From: Reyranella sp.
GTDB taxonomy: Bacteria > Pseudomonadota > Alphaproteobacteria > Reyranellales > Reyranellaceae
DNA length: 13,472 bases
Direction: 5' to 3'
Assembly (NCBI GenBank): GCA_016780605.1
Contig: JADHLS010000046.1
Coordinates: 1-13,472, forward strand
Part shown: piece after piece, positions 5,916 to 12,988 of the stretch
Layout of the letters: every line of letters starts with the position of its first letter
Position numbering within the stretch: position 1 is the stretch's first letter
Notes under the pieces: generated by a model
What the model was told of the DNA's origin: nothing
The model's database searches: none
What the model saw: the letters and a program-made list of their open reading frames with translations, nothing else
Made by a program: the position numbers and the translations under genes

Positions 5916-7226
5916 CTACGCCGCGATGGCCGCTGCGGGACCGGCGGCAAGCTCCTGAATCGCGCGATAGATGATCTCGCCGATATCGTTGTGATACAGC
6001 CACAGGCTGTTGGCCTGGCCATTGAAGTTGGGCTCGCCGCCCATGCTGGCCGGCAGCTTGTAGCCGGTACCCAGTCCGATCCCGAACAGATTGTCGAGGC
6101 AGGTGCCGTCGCTCAGCAACAGCCGGCTGCGCTCGCCGACGGCGACGCCGCCGAGCTCGGCGTTGAGCGTCAGCCGCGCGCCCTCATGGTCGAACACCGG
6201 CAACATCGCGGCGCGGTAGCCGAAGCAAGGCACGACCAGCGCCGCTTCCTCGATCATGGTGCTGAGCTCACCGGCGGTGAGACACTGCATGTCCAGGGTG
6301 ACGACGCGCGGTTCGGATGTCGTGCGCGGCCGACAAGTGACCTGGCGCCACATCTCGCGGCCGAACCCGCGCAGGCCGCCCATGCGATTGACTCGTTGGG
6401 TGCGCGGGCAGATGTCACCAAGTTCGACATCGTATCGATCGTCGAGTGCGGCCTTCTGGTCGGGATAGAAGATTCGCGGCTCGCGCCGTTGCAGGATGAC
6501 GATCTGCCCCTTAGCGAGGCGCTCGGCGCCCGCCAGTCCGAGGAAGGCGCCGGCAACCGAATAGGCGCTGTGCGACCCGCCGAGGATCAGGATCGGGCGA
6601 CGGCCGGCGCCGGCGAGCAGGCGATCGGCTTCCTTCAATCCGACGGTGGACAGGGCGCGATCCGAGGGCATCACCTCGCGCATGTGGCAGTCCGCGAGCG
6701 TCAGGCCGGGGCGCAGCTCGCCGTGCAACCAGCGCTGGCGGCCGCCCAGCGCGACGACGACCGAGCGGGCCTGCAGGATGCCCTCACGGCCATCGGGTCC
6801 TGTTATCTCGACGTCGACGGAGCCGTTCGGCCGCAGGCGTATGCCGCGCGCTTCGGTGCAGAGATGCAGGGCCGACCGCTCCGCCAACATGCCCGCGAGC
6901 GCGACGCCGATGCGGCGCATGTACCGGTCGACAAGGGCAAGCGGCGGAAAGTTGTCGCGATACAGCGCCATCTCGCGCGCCACCGGCTCGTTGCGCAACG
7001 GCTGTAGCGCCGGCGGCAGCCCTGATGCCTCGAGGCATTCGAGGTACGAACCGCCCAGCGAGTCGGAGTGGATGCCGAATCGCCCCAGCGTGCCGCCGAG
7101 AAAAGCCTGGCGCTCGATGACGGCAACGCCGCGATCGAGCCACGACGGCAGCAACCCGTGCTGTGCGGCCCATAAGATCGGCCCGAGACCTCCGGGACCG
7201 CCGCCGACGACAACGCATGACAACAT
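5916..7226 (-). CDS. Two-Rossmann FAD/NAD(P)-dependent oxidoreductase, specific reaction unknown
   Basis: The 436-residue protein has an N-terminal FAD-binding Rossmann motif, VVVGGGPGG (5-13), with the ribose-binding acid E38 at the end of the second strand (VAVIER). A second nucleotide-binding motif, ILILGGSHSA (212-221), resembles the NADPH site of flavin N-hydroxylases and class-B-like flavin monooxygenases. A C-terminal DNLFGIGLGTG segment (378-388) is the late FAD-contacting strand. This supports a soluble flavin monooxygenase or reductase, but I cannot name the substrate. The ATG at 7224-7226 gives the canonical short lead to the FAD motif; frame continuing upstream would run inside the aminotransferase gene in another phase. 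The start lies 17 bp after the aminotransferase stop, so the genes are co-transcribed. In this setting it may oxidise an amino sugar or the amine of a glycan precursor; that is inference. Confidence 0.82.
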   Translation of the reverse strand: MLSCVVVGGGPGGLGPILWAAQHGLLPSWLDRGVAVIERQAFLGGTLGRFGIHSDSLGGSYLECLEASGLPPALQPLRNEPVAREMALYRDNFPPLALVDRYMRRIGVALAGMLAERSALHLCTEARGIRLRPNGSVDVEITGPDGREGILQARSVVVALGGRQRWLHGELRPGLTLADCHMREVMPSDRALSTVGLKEADRLLAGAGRRPILILGGSHSAYSVAGAFLGLAGAERLAKGQIVILQRREPRIFYPDQKAALDDRYDVELGDICPRTQRVNRMGGLRGFGREMWRQVTCRPRTTSEPRVVTLDMQCLTAGELSTMIEEAALVVPCFGYRAAMLPVFDHEGARLTLNAELGGVAVGERSRLLLSDGTCLDNLFGIGLGTGYKLPASMGGEPNFNGQANSLWLYHNDIGEIIYRAIQELAAGPAAAIAA

Positions 7227-7243
7227 GGCTGGGGGCTTTCCCT

Positions 7244-8677
7244 TCAGGCGAGGACGCGGTGGAACACGCGGGCGACGCGCTCCACCACCTGTTCGTCTAC
7301 CGCCCGCGATGTCGGCAGGTTCACTCCCGTTGCCGAAAGCTCGATGCTGGTCGGGCATGAGCGGGCGTACTTGCCGTAGGGTGGCAAGGCCGACAGCGGA
7401 TGGAAGAAGGATCGCGTCTCGATGTTGGCCTCGTGGGCCGCGCGCATCAGCGGCAGCCGCTTCTCCGCCGGCACCTGGACACAGGCCATCCATACCACCG
7501 GGCGGTACTCGTCGGGCAACGGCGGCGGGAAGCGCACATCGGGAATGTTCTTCAGCGCTTCGCGGTAAAGGGCGGCGACGCGGGCATTGCGCTGCAGGAC
7601 CTCGTTGACCCGCCAGATCTGCGACTGGCCGATCGCCGCCTGCAGGTTGGTGATGCGGTAGTTGTAGCCCACGCGCTCGTGCCAGTACGAACGGTCGGGC
7701 GACATGCCATGGTCGCGCAGGATGCGCAGCGAGTTCGCGAGCTCCTGGGAGTCGGTCACGCACATGCCGCCTTCGCCCGTCGTCACGATCTTGTTGGCGT
7801 AGAACGAGAAGCACGAGACGTCGCCGAACTGCCCGACCGCCTTGCCGCGATAACGCGCGCCGTGTGCTTCGGCGCAATCCTCGACGACGGCGATGCCGCG
7901 GCTCCTGGCGAACTCGGTGATCGGGCCGATCTCTGCCGGGCGGCCATAGAGATGCACCGGGATGATCGCCTTGGTCTGTGGCGTGCAGGCCCGCTTGACC
8001 GACTCGCGGCTCATGCACCAGGTCACCGGGTCGACGTCCACGATGACCGGCGTGGCGCCGCAATAGAGCACGGCATTGATCGTCGCGGCGAAGGTGAGGT
8101 CGGGCACGATCACCTCGTCGCCCGGCCCGATGCCCAGCGCCACCAGGGCGAGATGCAGGGCGACGGTGCCGTTGGAGACGGCAACGCCGTGCTTCACGCC
8201 GACGAAGCGGCTGAAATCGGCCTCGAACTTCTGAACGTACGGTCCCTTGCTGGAGATCCAGCCGGAGATGAACGCGTCGAGCATCGACCGGAAGTCGTCG
8301 CTGGTCAGGGTGGGCATCGCTACCTGTACGGGTTGTGCCGATCGATCGATGAGGACGCCCGTCAGGTGACCGGTCGAGTCGACGACAGGCCGCAGCAGTT
8401 CGTGCCGATCGATGTCATTGGGCAACAGGTTGGCGCTGATCATGTTGGCGGCCGGATGCCACCCCAGCGTGGGGTCGACGATCGCGGTGCCATCGGCCAA
8501 GGCCCGTCGAATGTCATCGAGCGAGATCCGGCCGATGAGGCGCCGGTCATCCCCGACGACCAGGCATGAGCCTGTTCCGTTGTCGAGGCACTTCTCGATG
8601 ATCGACAGGACGCTTTCCGCTTTGTTGCATACGAAAGCTTCGGCAAGTGATGTTTCCTCCGGCACGGCCAGAGACAT
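7244..8677 (-). CDS. DegT/DnrJ/EryC1/StrS sugar aminotransferase with N-terminal CBS pair
   Basis: The 477-residue protein fuses two modules. Residues about 10-115 form a tandem CBS-like unit, with SCLVVGDDRRLIGRISLDDI (37-56) and LRPVVDSTGHLTGVLID (95-111); it resembles the CBS pair on some sugar nucleotidyltransferases and may sense nucleotides. Residues about 120-477 are a complete DegT-fold PLP enzyme that aminates keto-sugar nucleotides. It shows SNGTVALHLA (168-177), VVEDCAEAHGA (264-274), the Schiff-base lysine K296 in SFYANKIVTTGEGG, and VGYNYRITNLQAAIG (336-350), most like perosamine-synthase-type enzymes. GGGAGGG (8681-8687) placed just before the ATG fixes the start. It leads the operon with the FAD oxidoreductase and acyltransferase. 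Ordinary relatives are about 370-400 residues, so the extra N-terminus is real. The exact sugar is unknown. Confidence 0.93.
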   Translation of the reverse strand: MSLAVPEETSLAEAFVCNKAESVLSIIEKCLDNGTGSCLVVGDDRRLIGRISLDDIRRALADGTAIVDPTLGWHPAANMISANLLPNDIDRHELLRPVVDSTGHLTGVLIDRSAQPVQVAMPTLTSDDFRSMLDAFISGWISSKGPYVQKFEADFSRFVGVKHGVAVSNGTVALHLALVALGIGPGDEVIVPDLTFAATINAVLYCGATPVIVDVDPVTWCMSRESVKRACTPQTKAIIPVHLYGRPAEIGPITEFARSRGIAVVEDCAEAHGARYRGKAVGQFGDVSCFSFYANKIVTTGEGGMCVTDSQELANSLRILRDHGMSPDRSYWHERVGYNYRITNLQAAIGQSQIWRVNEVLQRNARVAALYREALKNIPDVRFPPPLPDEYRPVVWMACVQVPAEKRLPLMRAAHEANIETRSFFHPLSALPPYGKYARSCPTSIELSATGVNLPTSRAVDEQVVERVARVFHRVLA

Positions 8678-8690
8678 TGACCCTCCCTTT

Positions 8691-8710
8691 CGCGAGACAC
8701 CCCTCTCGCG
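8691..8710 (-). promoter_or_regulatory. Hairpin just upstream of the aminotransferase ribosome binding site
   Basis: CGCGAGA (8691-8697) and TCTCGCG (8704-8710) make a perfect 7-bp stem with a 6-base loop. It begins three bases upstream of the GGGAGGG ribosome binding site of the aminotransferase gene. If transcribed in that leader it could influence translation or mRNA decay. It could also be a DNA operator. Confidence 0.4.
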
Positions 8711-8793
8711 CTGCCCCGGGCTGGCTGGGCAGTCTTCTATTTTTGGAGCGCGGCTTGTGGGCTTGCCAGTGTCCAGATTGTGGCTGACGGACA

Positions 8794-8870
8794 GTGTTGC
8801 CGCGTAGCAACTATCGCGAAATCAGAGGTCGAGACCGCGATCCCTTTTCGGCCGTCGGTTGCGGCAACAC
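8794..8870. promoter_or_regulatory. Dyad-rich control region between the divergent aminotransferase and glycosyltransferase genes
   Basis: GTGTTGCCGC (8794-8803) is perfectly inverted as GCGGCAACAC (8861-8870). Each arm also belongs to its own smaller dyad: GTTGC-N6-GCAAC at 8796-8811 and GTTGC-N1-GCAAC at 8858-8868. ATCGCG (8813-8818) pairs with CGCGAT (8836-8841) inside. The 250-bp gap must hold both promoters, so paired regulator sites are plausible; no regulator gene is in the window. Confidence 0.4.
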
Positions 8871-8918
8871 AGCTTGATCACTGGCGCGCGGACCGGGCCC
8901 TTCACATCGTTTGGAACC

Positions 8919-8924
8919 GGAGGG
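8919..8924 (+). promoter_or_regulatory. Ribosome binding site that decides the glycosyltransferase start
   Basis: GGAGGG at 8919-8924 lies three bases before the ATG at 8928. The same frame is open from a TTG at 8859, but that codon lacks such a site and falls within the dyad region, so 8928 is preferred. Confidence 0.8.
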
Positions 8925-8927
8925 CTG

Positions 8928-10199
8928 ATGCATTTTCTGTGGCTCACACTCGCCGATCCCGATCCTGCCACCAATGGGCAGTTGCTCTACTCGAAGGGGC
9001 TGATCGATGCCGCTCGCGACGCCGGGGCGTCGCTGCGCGTGATCGGTCTTGCGCGGCCGGACAGTCCGCGACCGGCGCGGACTCTGCTGGGCATCGACTG
9101 GCGGCTCGCCGACGAGCAACCGAGGCCGTCCTGGCGGCGCCTGCTGTCGCCGACGCCCGCCATCGCCCAGCGCGGCAACTCTGCGAACTTCGAGCGCCTT
9201 GTCGACGAGGCGCTCGACGAGCGGTCGTGGGATGCGGTGGTCTTCGACAGCATCTGTGCCGGCTGGGCGCTCGGGCGGGTGCTGCGCCACTGCCGGCACG
9301 ATCCGCAGCCGCCACGAATTGTCTATCTCTCCCACAATCACGAGGTCACCGTCGCACGCCGCATGGAGCAGGGGTCCCGTGGACTGCGTCGGCTGCAACG
9401 CAAGGTCGACCGGATCAAGGTCAGTCGGCTCGAGCGGCGGTTGGTGGCCAACGCCACTCTCGTGACGGCGAACACGCCGGACGACTGCCGCCGCTTTTCC
9501 GCAGATGCCCAGAGGCTGCGCCAGGGCCGCTCGGCCATATTCCTGCCGCCAGGCTATGCCGGACCGCGGCTCGCAGAGCGCACGATCGACGCCACCGTGC
9601 CGCGTCGAGCCATCATGGTCGGCAGCCTCGACTGGCCGATAAAGCGAATCGCCATTGAAGCATTTCTCGAGGCCGGCACCGAAACCCTGGCCCGCGCCGG
9701 CGTCGAGTTGCAGATCGTGGGCGAGGCAGAGCCGCGCTACCTCGGCGAGCTGCGGCGACGCTTTCCCTCGGTCGACTTCGTCGGCCGGGTCGATGACGTG
9801 CGGCCCTACATGCGCCAGGCCCGATTGGCACTGGTGCCGGACCTGCTGGGCGGCTTCAAGCTGAAGGGCCTCGACTACGTCTTCAATCGCCTGCCCATCC
9901 TCGCCATGCGGGTTGCCTTGCCGGGCATGCCCTTGAAGCAGGGGACGAGCATCGGCCTGTTCGACAGCCACGCCGCCCTTGCAGACGGCGTGCTAAGCCT
10001 GATCGACGATTTCAGGGAGCTCAATGCGCGGCAGGCGCGGGCCTATGACGCCTGCGCCAACCGCTTCGATTGGCAGCGCATCGGCCAGCACCTGGTGCGC
10101 CACATCATGCGCGGCGGGCGCGCGCCCGTTAGAGCTGTGCCAGACGCGCCGTCATTCGACGTAACGTCTCCGCCGGCTCCTCTCGGGGCAGGAAGATGA
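8928..10199 (+). CDS. GT-B fold glycosyltransferase, GT4-like
   Basis: The 423-residue protein has the layout of a retaining GT-B glycosyltransferase. The N-terminal domain opens MHFLWLTLADPDPATNGQ, where nucleotide-sugar enzymes of this type carry an acceptor-side loop, and includes IVYLSHNHEV (131-140). The C-terminal donor domain shows IMVGSLDWPIKR (229-240), ELQIVGEAEPRY (260-271), VDFVGRVDDVRPYM (282-295) and a GGFKLKGLDYVFNRLPILAM stretch (308-327), matching the family's donor-binding region. It lacks membrane helices and is probably cytosolic or peripheral. It probably transfers a sugar during surface glycan synthesis, fitting the divergent aminotransferase operon. Its last 24 residues are encoded over the end of the convergent fkbM gene (71-bp overlap), and this low-complexity Pro/Ala/Gly tail is probably dispensable. 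Donor and acceptor are unknown. Confidence 0.85.
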   Translation: MHFLWLTLADPDPATNGQLLYSKGLIDAARDAGASLRVIGLARPDSPRPARTLLGIDWRLADEQPRPSWRRLLSPTPAIAQRGNSANFERLVDEALDERSWDAVVFDSICAGWALGRVLRHCRHDPQPPRIVYLSHNHEVTVARRMEQGSRGLRRLQRKVDRIKVSRLERRLVANATLVTANTPDDCRRFSADAQRLRQGRSAIFLPPGYAGPRLAERTIDATVPRRAIMVGSLDWPIKRIAIEAFLEAGTETLARAGVELQIVGEAEPRYLGELRRRFPSVDFVGRVDDVRPYMRQARLALVPDLLGGFKLKGLDYVFNRLPILAMRVALPGMPLKQGTSIGLFDSHAALADGVLSLIDDFRELNARQARAYDACANRFDWQRIGQHLVRHIMRGGRAPVRAVPDAPSFDVTSPPAPLGAGR

Positions 10200-11007
10200 A
10201 GTTGTAGATGTAGCGGCCGAATCGCTGGCGTTGCTGCAGCGGTGCGGTCAGGTCCGGCAGGTTGGCGGGATCCTGCATCTCCTGCGGTCGGAACCGCGTG
10301 ATCGGCTCGAGACGGCCGGCATGAACGAAGTGGCCGTTGTAGTCGAGCGCACTGAAAAAGGCCTTGCCGCGCTCGAATCCGCCCGGCGACAGGCGCTCCT
10401 CGAACTCGACGAGCATGCGCGGCCGGCACCGTCGGATGGTTTGCACCGCGCCGTCGAGTACGGCCTGCTGGTGGCCTTCCACGTCGATCTTTATGAAGCC
10501 GGCGTCGCCTTTGTAGAAGCTGTCGAGGGTGGTCATCGGCACCTCGATGGCGCGGTGGCCGCCATATGTCGCCGATGCGGTGGGCGACACCGTGGAGCAC
10601 CCCGTCACCGTGACGCCGTCGACGACCGGCGAATGCAGTTCGACCGAGCCGCGGCGATCGGACAGTGCCACCGCCTCGATCTGCACACCGTGCCTGAACT
10701 TTTGGGCCAGCGCCCCGGCCAGGCTGGGCATGGGCTCGAAGGCGATGACCCGCCGCGCGTAGCGGCGCAGGAAGTGCACGTAGCTGCCGTCGTTGGCGCC
10801 GACGTCAATGGCATCGCGGTTTCGATCGCACAGGAACTCGAGCAGGTGCAGCTCGACCTCGCCATAGCGCCCGTAGAAGCGGGCCTCGCGCCAGTTGAGC
10901 AGGGACTGCGGGCAGAGCGACCGCAACGCCTGACGTGCCTCCCTATAGACACCACCATCAGCACGGACACCCCTCGCGGGACCCTCGGCCTTCGCACTTA
11001 TGCTCAT
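10129..11007 (-). CDS. FkbM-family SAM-dependent methyltransferase
   Basis: The 292-residue product is a class I methyltransferase of the FkbM family, which O-methylate sugars or other hydroxyl groups in polysaccharide and natural-product pathways. The SAM site is DVGANDGSY (68-76) followed by the acidic strand end VIAFEPMP (87-94). The family's second signature, VPMTTLDSFY (156-165) and FIKIDVEGHQQAVLDGA (171-187), is complete, and LVEFEER (199-205) follows. Length is normal. The ATG at 11005-11007 has a GAGGTGGGG immediately upstream. The 3' end overlaps the convergent glycosyltransferase gene by 71 bp, and the GMC gene lies 81 bp upstream on the same strand. Methylation of the glycan made by the neighbouring genes is a reasonable inference. 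Confidence 0.92.
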   Translation of the reverse strand: MSISAKAEGPARGVRADGGVYREARQALRSLCPQSLLNWREARFYGRYGEVELHLLEFLCDRNRDAIDVGANDGSYVHFLRRYARRVIAFEPMPSLAGALAQKFRHGVQIEAVALSDRRGSVELHSPVVDGVTVTGCSTVSPTASATYGGHRAIEVPMTTLDSFYKGDAGFIKIDVEGHQQAVLDGAVQTIRRCRPRMLVEFEERLSPGGFERGKAFFSALDYNGHFVHAGRLEPITRFRPQEMQDPANLPDLTAPLQQRQRFGRYIYNFIFLPREEPAETLRRMTARLAQL

Positions 11008-11050
11008 GACCCCACCTCACGTTGCGGCCATGCTAACGGTAGGGCGTGCG

Positions 11051-11064
11051 CGTCGGTTGCGGCA
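11051..11064. repeat. 14-bp direct repeat shared with the glycosyltransferase upstream region
   Basis: CGTCGGTTGCGGCA occurs at 11051-11064, upstream of fkbM, and identically at 8853-8866, upstream of the glycosyltransferase. Both copies lie in intergenic DNA flanking the convergent pair. The core GTTGCGGC appears once more at 11021-11028, exactly 35 bp from the copy at 11056. It may be a shared regulator site or chance in GC-rich DNA. Confidence 0.35.
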
Positions 11065-11088
11065 GTGATCAGGCGGTGATTAGGCCGC

Positions 11089-12681
11089 TCAGGCCGCCTT
11101 CAGGATGTCCGCCATCTTCTCGCCCACCATGATCGAGGGCGCATTGGTGTTGCCCGAGGGCATGGTGGGGAAGATCGAGGCGTCGGCGACGCGCAGGCCC
11201 TCCAGCCCGTGGACCTTGAGCTTGTCGTCGACCACGCAGTTCGGGCCCGGGCCCATGCGGCAGGTGCCGATCGGGTGGTAGGCGGTCTGTGAGTTGTGCC
11301 TGATCCAGGTCAGGATCTGCTCGTCGGTCTCGACCGACGGCCCGGGCGAGAATTCGTCGCCGCGATAGGCATCCATCGGCGCCGCATTGACGATCTGGCG
11401 CATCATGCGGAAGCCGCCGACCATTGCCGCCTGGTCGATCCGGTCGGCGAGGAAGTTGAAGCGGATCGCCGGCTGCGCCTTGGGATCGGGCGAACGGATA
11501 TGGATCGACCCCAGGCTCTCGGGGCGCAGCTGGTAGCAGGCGATGGTCATCGACGGGAAGTCCTGCAGCTTGCGTGTCTTGGGATCCTTGATCGAATACG
11601 GCACGAGATGCATCTGCACGTCGGGCGTCGCGAGCTCGGGCCGGGTCTTGAGGAAGGCGAGCAGCGGGGCCGACGGCAGGCTCATGAAGCCACCGCCGGT
11701 TGCCAGGTACTTCATCATCTGGGTGACGGCGCCCATGCCGCGCGCCATGTGGTTGTAGGAGACGCGGGCGTCCTTCACCCTCCAGATGATGCGCGCATTG
11801 ATGTGGTCGCGGAAATTCTCGCCCACCGCCCTGAGCTCGTGCTTCACCTCGATGCCGTGCTGCTTCAGGAGCTCGGGCTGGCCGATGCCGCTCAGTTCCA
11901 GGATCTGCGGGCTGGCGACGCCGCCTGCCGACACGATGGTCTCGCGGGCTTGCGCCTGCACCACCTTGCCGTCCTTCTCGTACTCCACGCCGACGCAGCG
12001 CTTGCCCTCGAGCAGCACGCGCAGTGTCATGGCATCGGTGACCACCTGGAGGTTGGGCGAGCGCTTCATCGCCGGCTCGATGTAGCAGTGCGCCACGCTC
12101 ATGCGCCGGCCCTTGTAGATCGAGGTCTGGGTTTTGACGACGCCTTCCTGGTCCTCGCTGTTGTAGTCGGGGTTGAGCTTGAAGCCCGCCGCCTTCGAGG
12201 CCGCGAACAGCGCGTCGTACAGCGGGTTCTGGTCGGGCACGGTCGAGACCTTGAGCGGCCCCGAGGTGCCGCGGCCGTTGCTTCCGTCGCCATCGACGAA
12301 ATTCTCGATGCGGGTGAAGAGCGGCGCCACGTCGCGCCAGCTCCAGCCGCGGCAGCCCATCTGCGCCCAGGTATCGAAGTCGAGCGGCTGGCCGCGCACC
12401 CACACCAGGCCGTTGATCGAGCTCGAGCCGCCCAGCAGTTTTCCGCGCGGCACCGGGATGGCGCGATTGTTGGTGCCGGGCTCGGGCTCGGACTGGTAGC
12501 ACCAGTTGGCCGTCGGATGCTCGATCAAGAGGCCGAACGACAGCGGCATGCGCGAGTAGGGGTGGCTGCGCGCGCCGGCTTCCAGCAGCAGGATCTTGTT
12601 GGACGGATTCTCGCTCAGCCGCGCCGCGAGTGCCCCACCTGCCGAGCCCGCGCCCACGATGATGTAGTCATAATCGGCCAT
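11089..12681 (-). CDS. GMC-family FAD-dependent alcohol dehydrogenase, choline dehydrogenase-like
   Basis: This 530-residue protein is a glucose-methanol-choline oxidoreductase. The FAD dinucleotide motif is IIVGAGSAGG (7-16) with E34 in LLLEAG. GMC signature 1 is at 80-97 (GKLLGGSSSINGLVWVRG) and signature 2 is the SAGGVASPQILELSG segment mid-protein. The catalytic His is H469 in AYHPIGTCRMG, with the partner Asn in SGNTNAP (509-515). There is no signal peptide. The overall pattern resembles BetA, but many BetA-like enzymes oxidise other alcohols, and no betaine aldehyde dehydrogenase or BetI is nearby, so choline is not assured. The ATG at 12679-12681 gives the standard six-residue lead to the FAD motif; an in-frame upstream ATG at 12753 would add an implausible, hairpin-encoded extension. 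The gene is divergent from the AI-2E-family gene. Confidence 0.93.
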   Translation of the reverse strand: MADYDYIIVGAGSAGGALAARLSENPSNKILLLEAGARSHPYSRMPLSFGLLIEHPTANWCYQSEPEPGTNNRAIPVPRGKLLGGSSSINGLVWVRGQPLDFDTWAQMGCRGWSWRDVAPLFTRIENFVDGDGSNGRGTSGPLKVSTVPDQNPLYDALFAASKAAGFKLNPDYNSEDQEGVVKTQTSIYKGRRMSVAHCYIEPAMKRSPNLQVVTDAMTLRVLLEGKRCVGVEYEKDGKVVQAQARETIVSAGGVASPQILELSGIGQPELLKQHGIEVKHELRAVGENFRDHINARIIWRVKDARVSYNHMARGMGAVTQMMKYLATGGGFMSLPSAPLLAFLKTRPELATPDVQMHLVPYSIKDPKTRKLQDFPSMTIACYQLRPESLGSIHIRSPDPKAQPAIRFNFLADRIDQAAMVGGFRMMRQIVNAAPMDAYRGDEFSPGPSVETDEQILTWIRHNSQTAYHPIGTCRMGPGPNCVVDDKLKVHGLEGLRVADASIFPTMPSGNTNAPSIMVGEKMADILKAA

Positions 12682-12988
12682 GTCTTGGTCTTTCCCCGGT
12701 CGCTGTGGGGGAGAGCCTAGCGCAGCTTGCCAGCAAGCAGGAACCCCGCCCACGGGCAGCGGGCGGGGTTCGCTCGGGACATGGCCCCCTCCGTTTCGTC
12801 AGGAGGTCGGCAGTTTGCCGTGGACAAGCCTTGCCGCGGATTTCCGGTGCCGCGTCACCCCGCTCTGTCGGGTGGAGTCATGGAGCCCTCCCTTCCCCCG
12901 CTGGATGCAGCTGGAGCCTAGGACCCTATTCGGTGGACAATCAAGACAGCGAGTCTGACCAGTTCTTTGCCGAGCGGGGAGAAGGGCA
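12682..12988. other. 307-bp divergent intergenic region without a supported gene
   Basis: Both flanking genes start here, so this stretch should hold two promoters. I see no convincing -35/-10 pair. Besides the two hairpins at 12725-12771, it holds CCTCC/GGAGG (12788-12792, 12802-12806) and a direct repeat GTGGACAA at 12820-12827 and 12933-12940. Short open frames here have no recognisable protein features and no good ribosome binding sites. Confidence 0.6.
12725..12771. repeat. Two adjacent hairpin-forming inverted repeats
   Basis: GCTTGC (12725-12730) pairs with GCAAGC (12733-12738). Immediately after, GAACCCCGCCC (12741-12751) pairs perfectly with GGGCGGGGTTC (12761-12771) around a 9-base loop, a very stable 11-bp stem. 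Terminators are unlikely because no gene ends here and no T tract follows on either strand. An mRNA leader structure or operator is more likely. Confidence 0.5.

Noticed and set aside
5153..5974. 273-residue plus-strand frame opposite the acyltransferase
   Set aside because: It is rich in Asp, His, Gln and Arg, typical of the complement of a membrane-protein gene, and has no recognisable domain.
7227..8063. N-terminal extension of the FAD oxidoreductase frame to 715 residues
   Set aside because: The extra 279 residues overlap the strongly supported aminotransferase gene in another phase and have shadow-like composition. The FAD motif begins normally after the ATG at 7226.
8859..8927. Upstream start for the glycosyltransferase
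   Set aside because: It would start at a TTG inside the dyad region without a ribosome binding site, whereas the ATG at 8928 has GGAGGG close upstream.
11069..12502. 477-residue minus-strand frame overlapping the GMC gene
   Set aside because: It is the GMC sequence read in a shifted phase; the in-phase protein carries every GMC signature without interruption, so there is no frameshift.
11296..12720. 474-residue plus-strand frame opposite the GMC gene
   Set aside because: It is antisense to a complete GMC gene with all catalytic motifs and has the His/Arg/Ala-rich look of a mirrored frame.
12741..12771. Rho-independent terminator
   Set aside because: The stem is strong, but no T tract follows on either strand and both flanking genes begin rather than end here.
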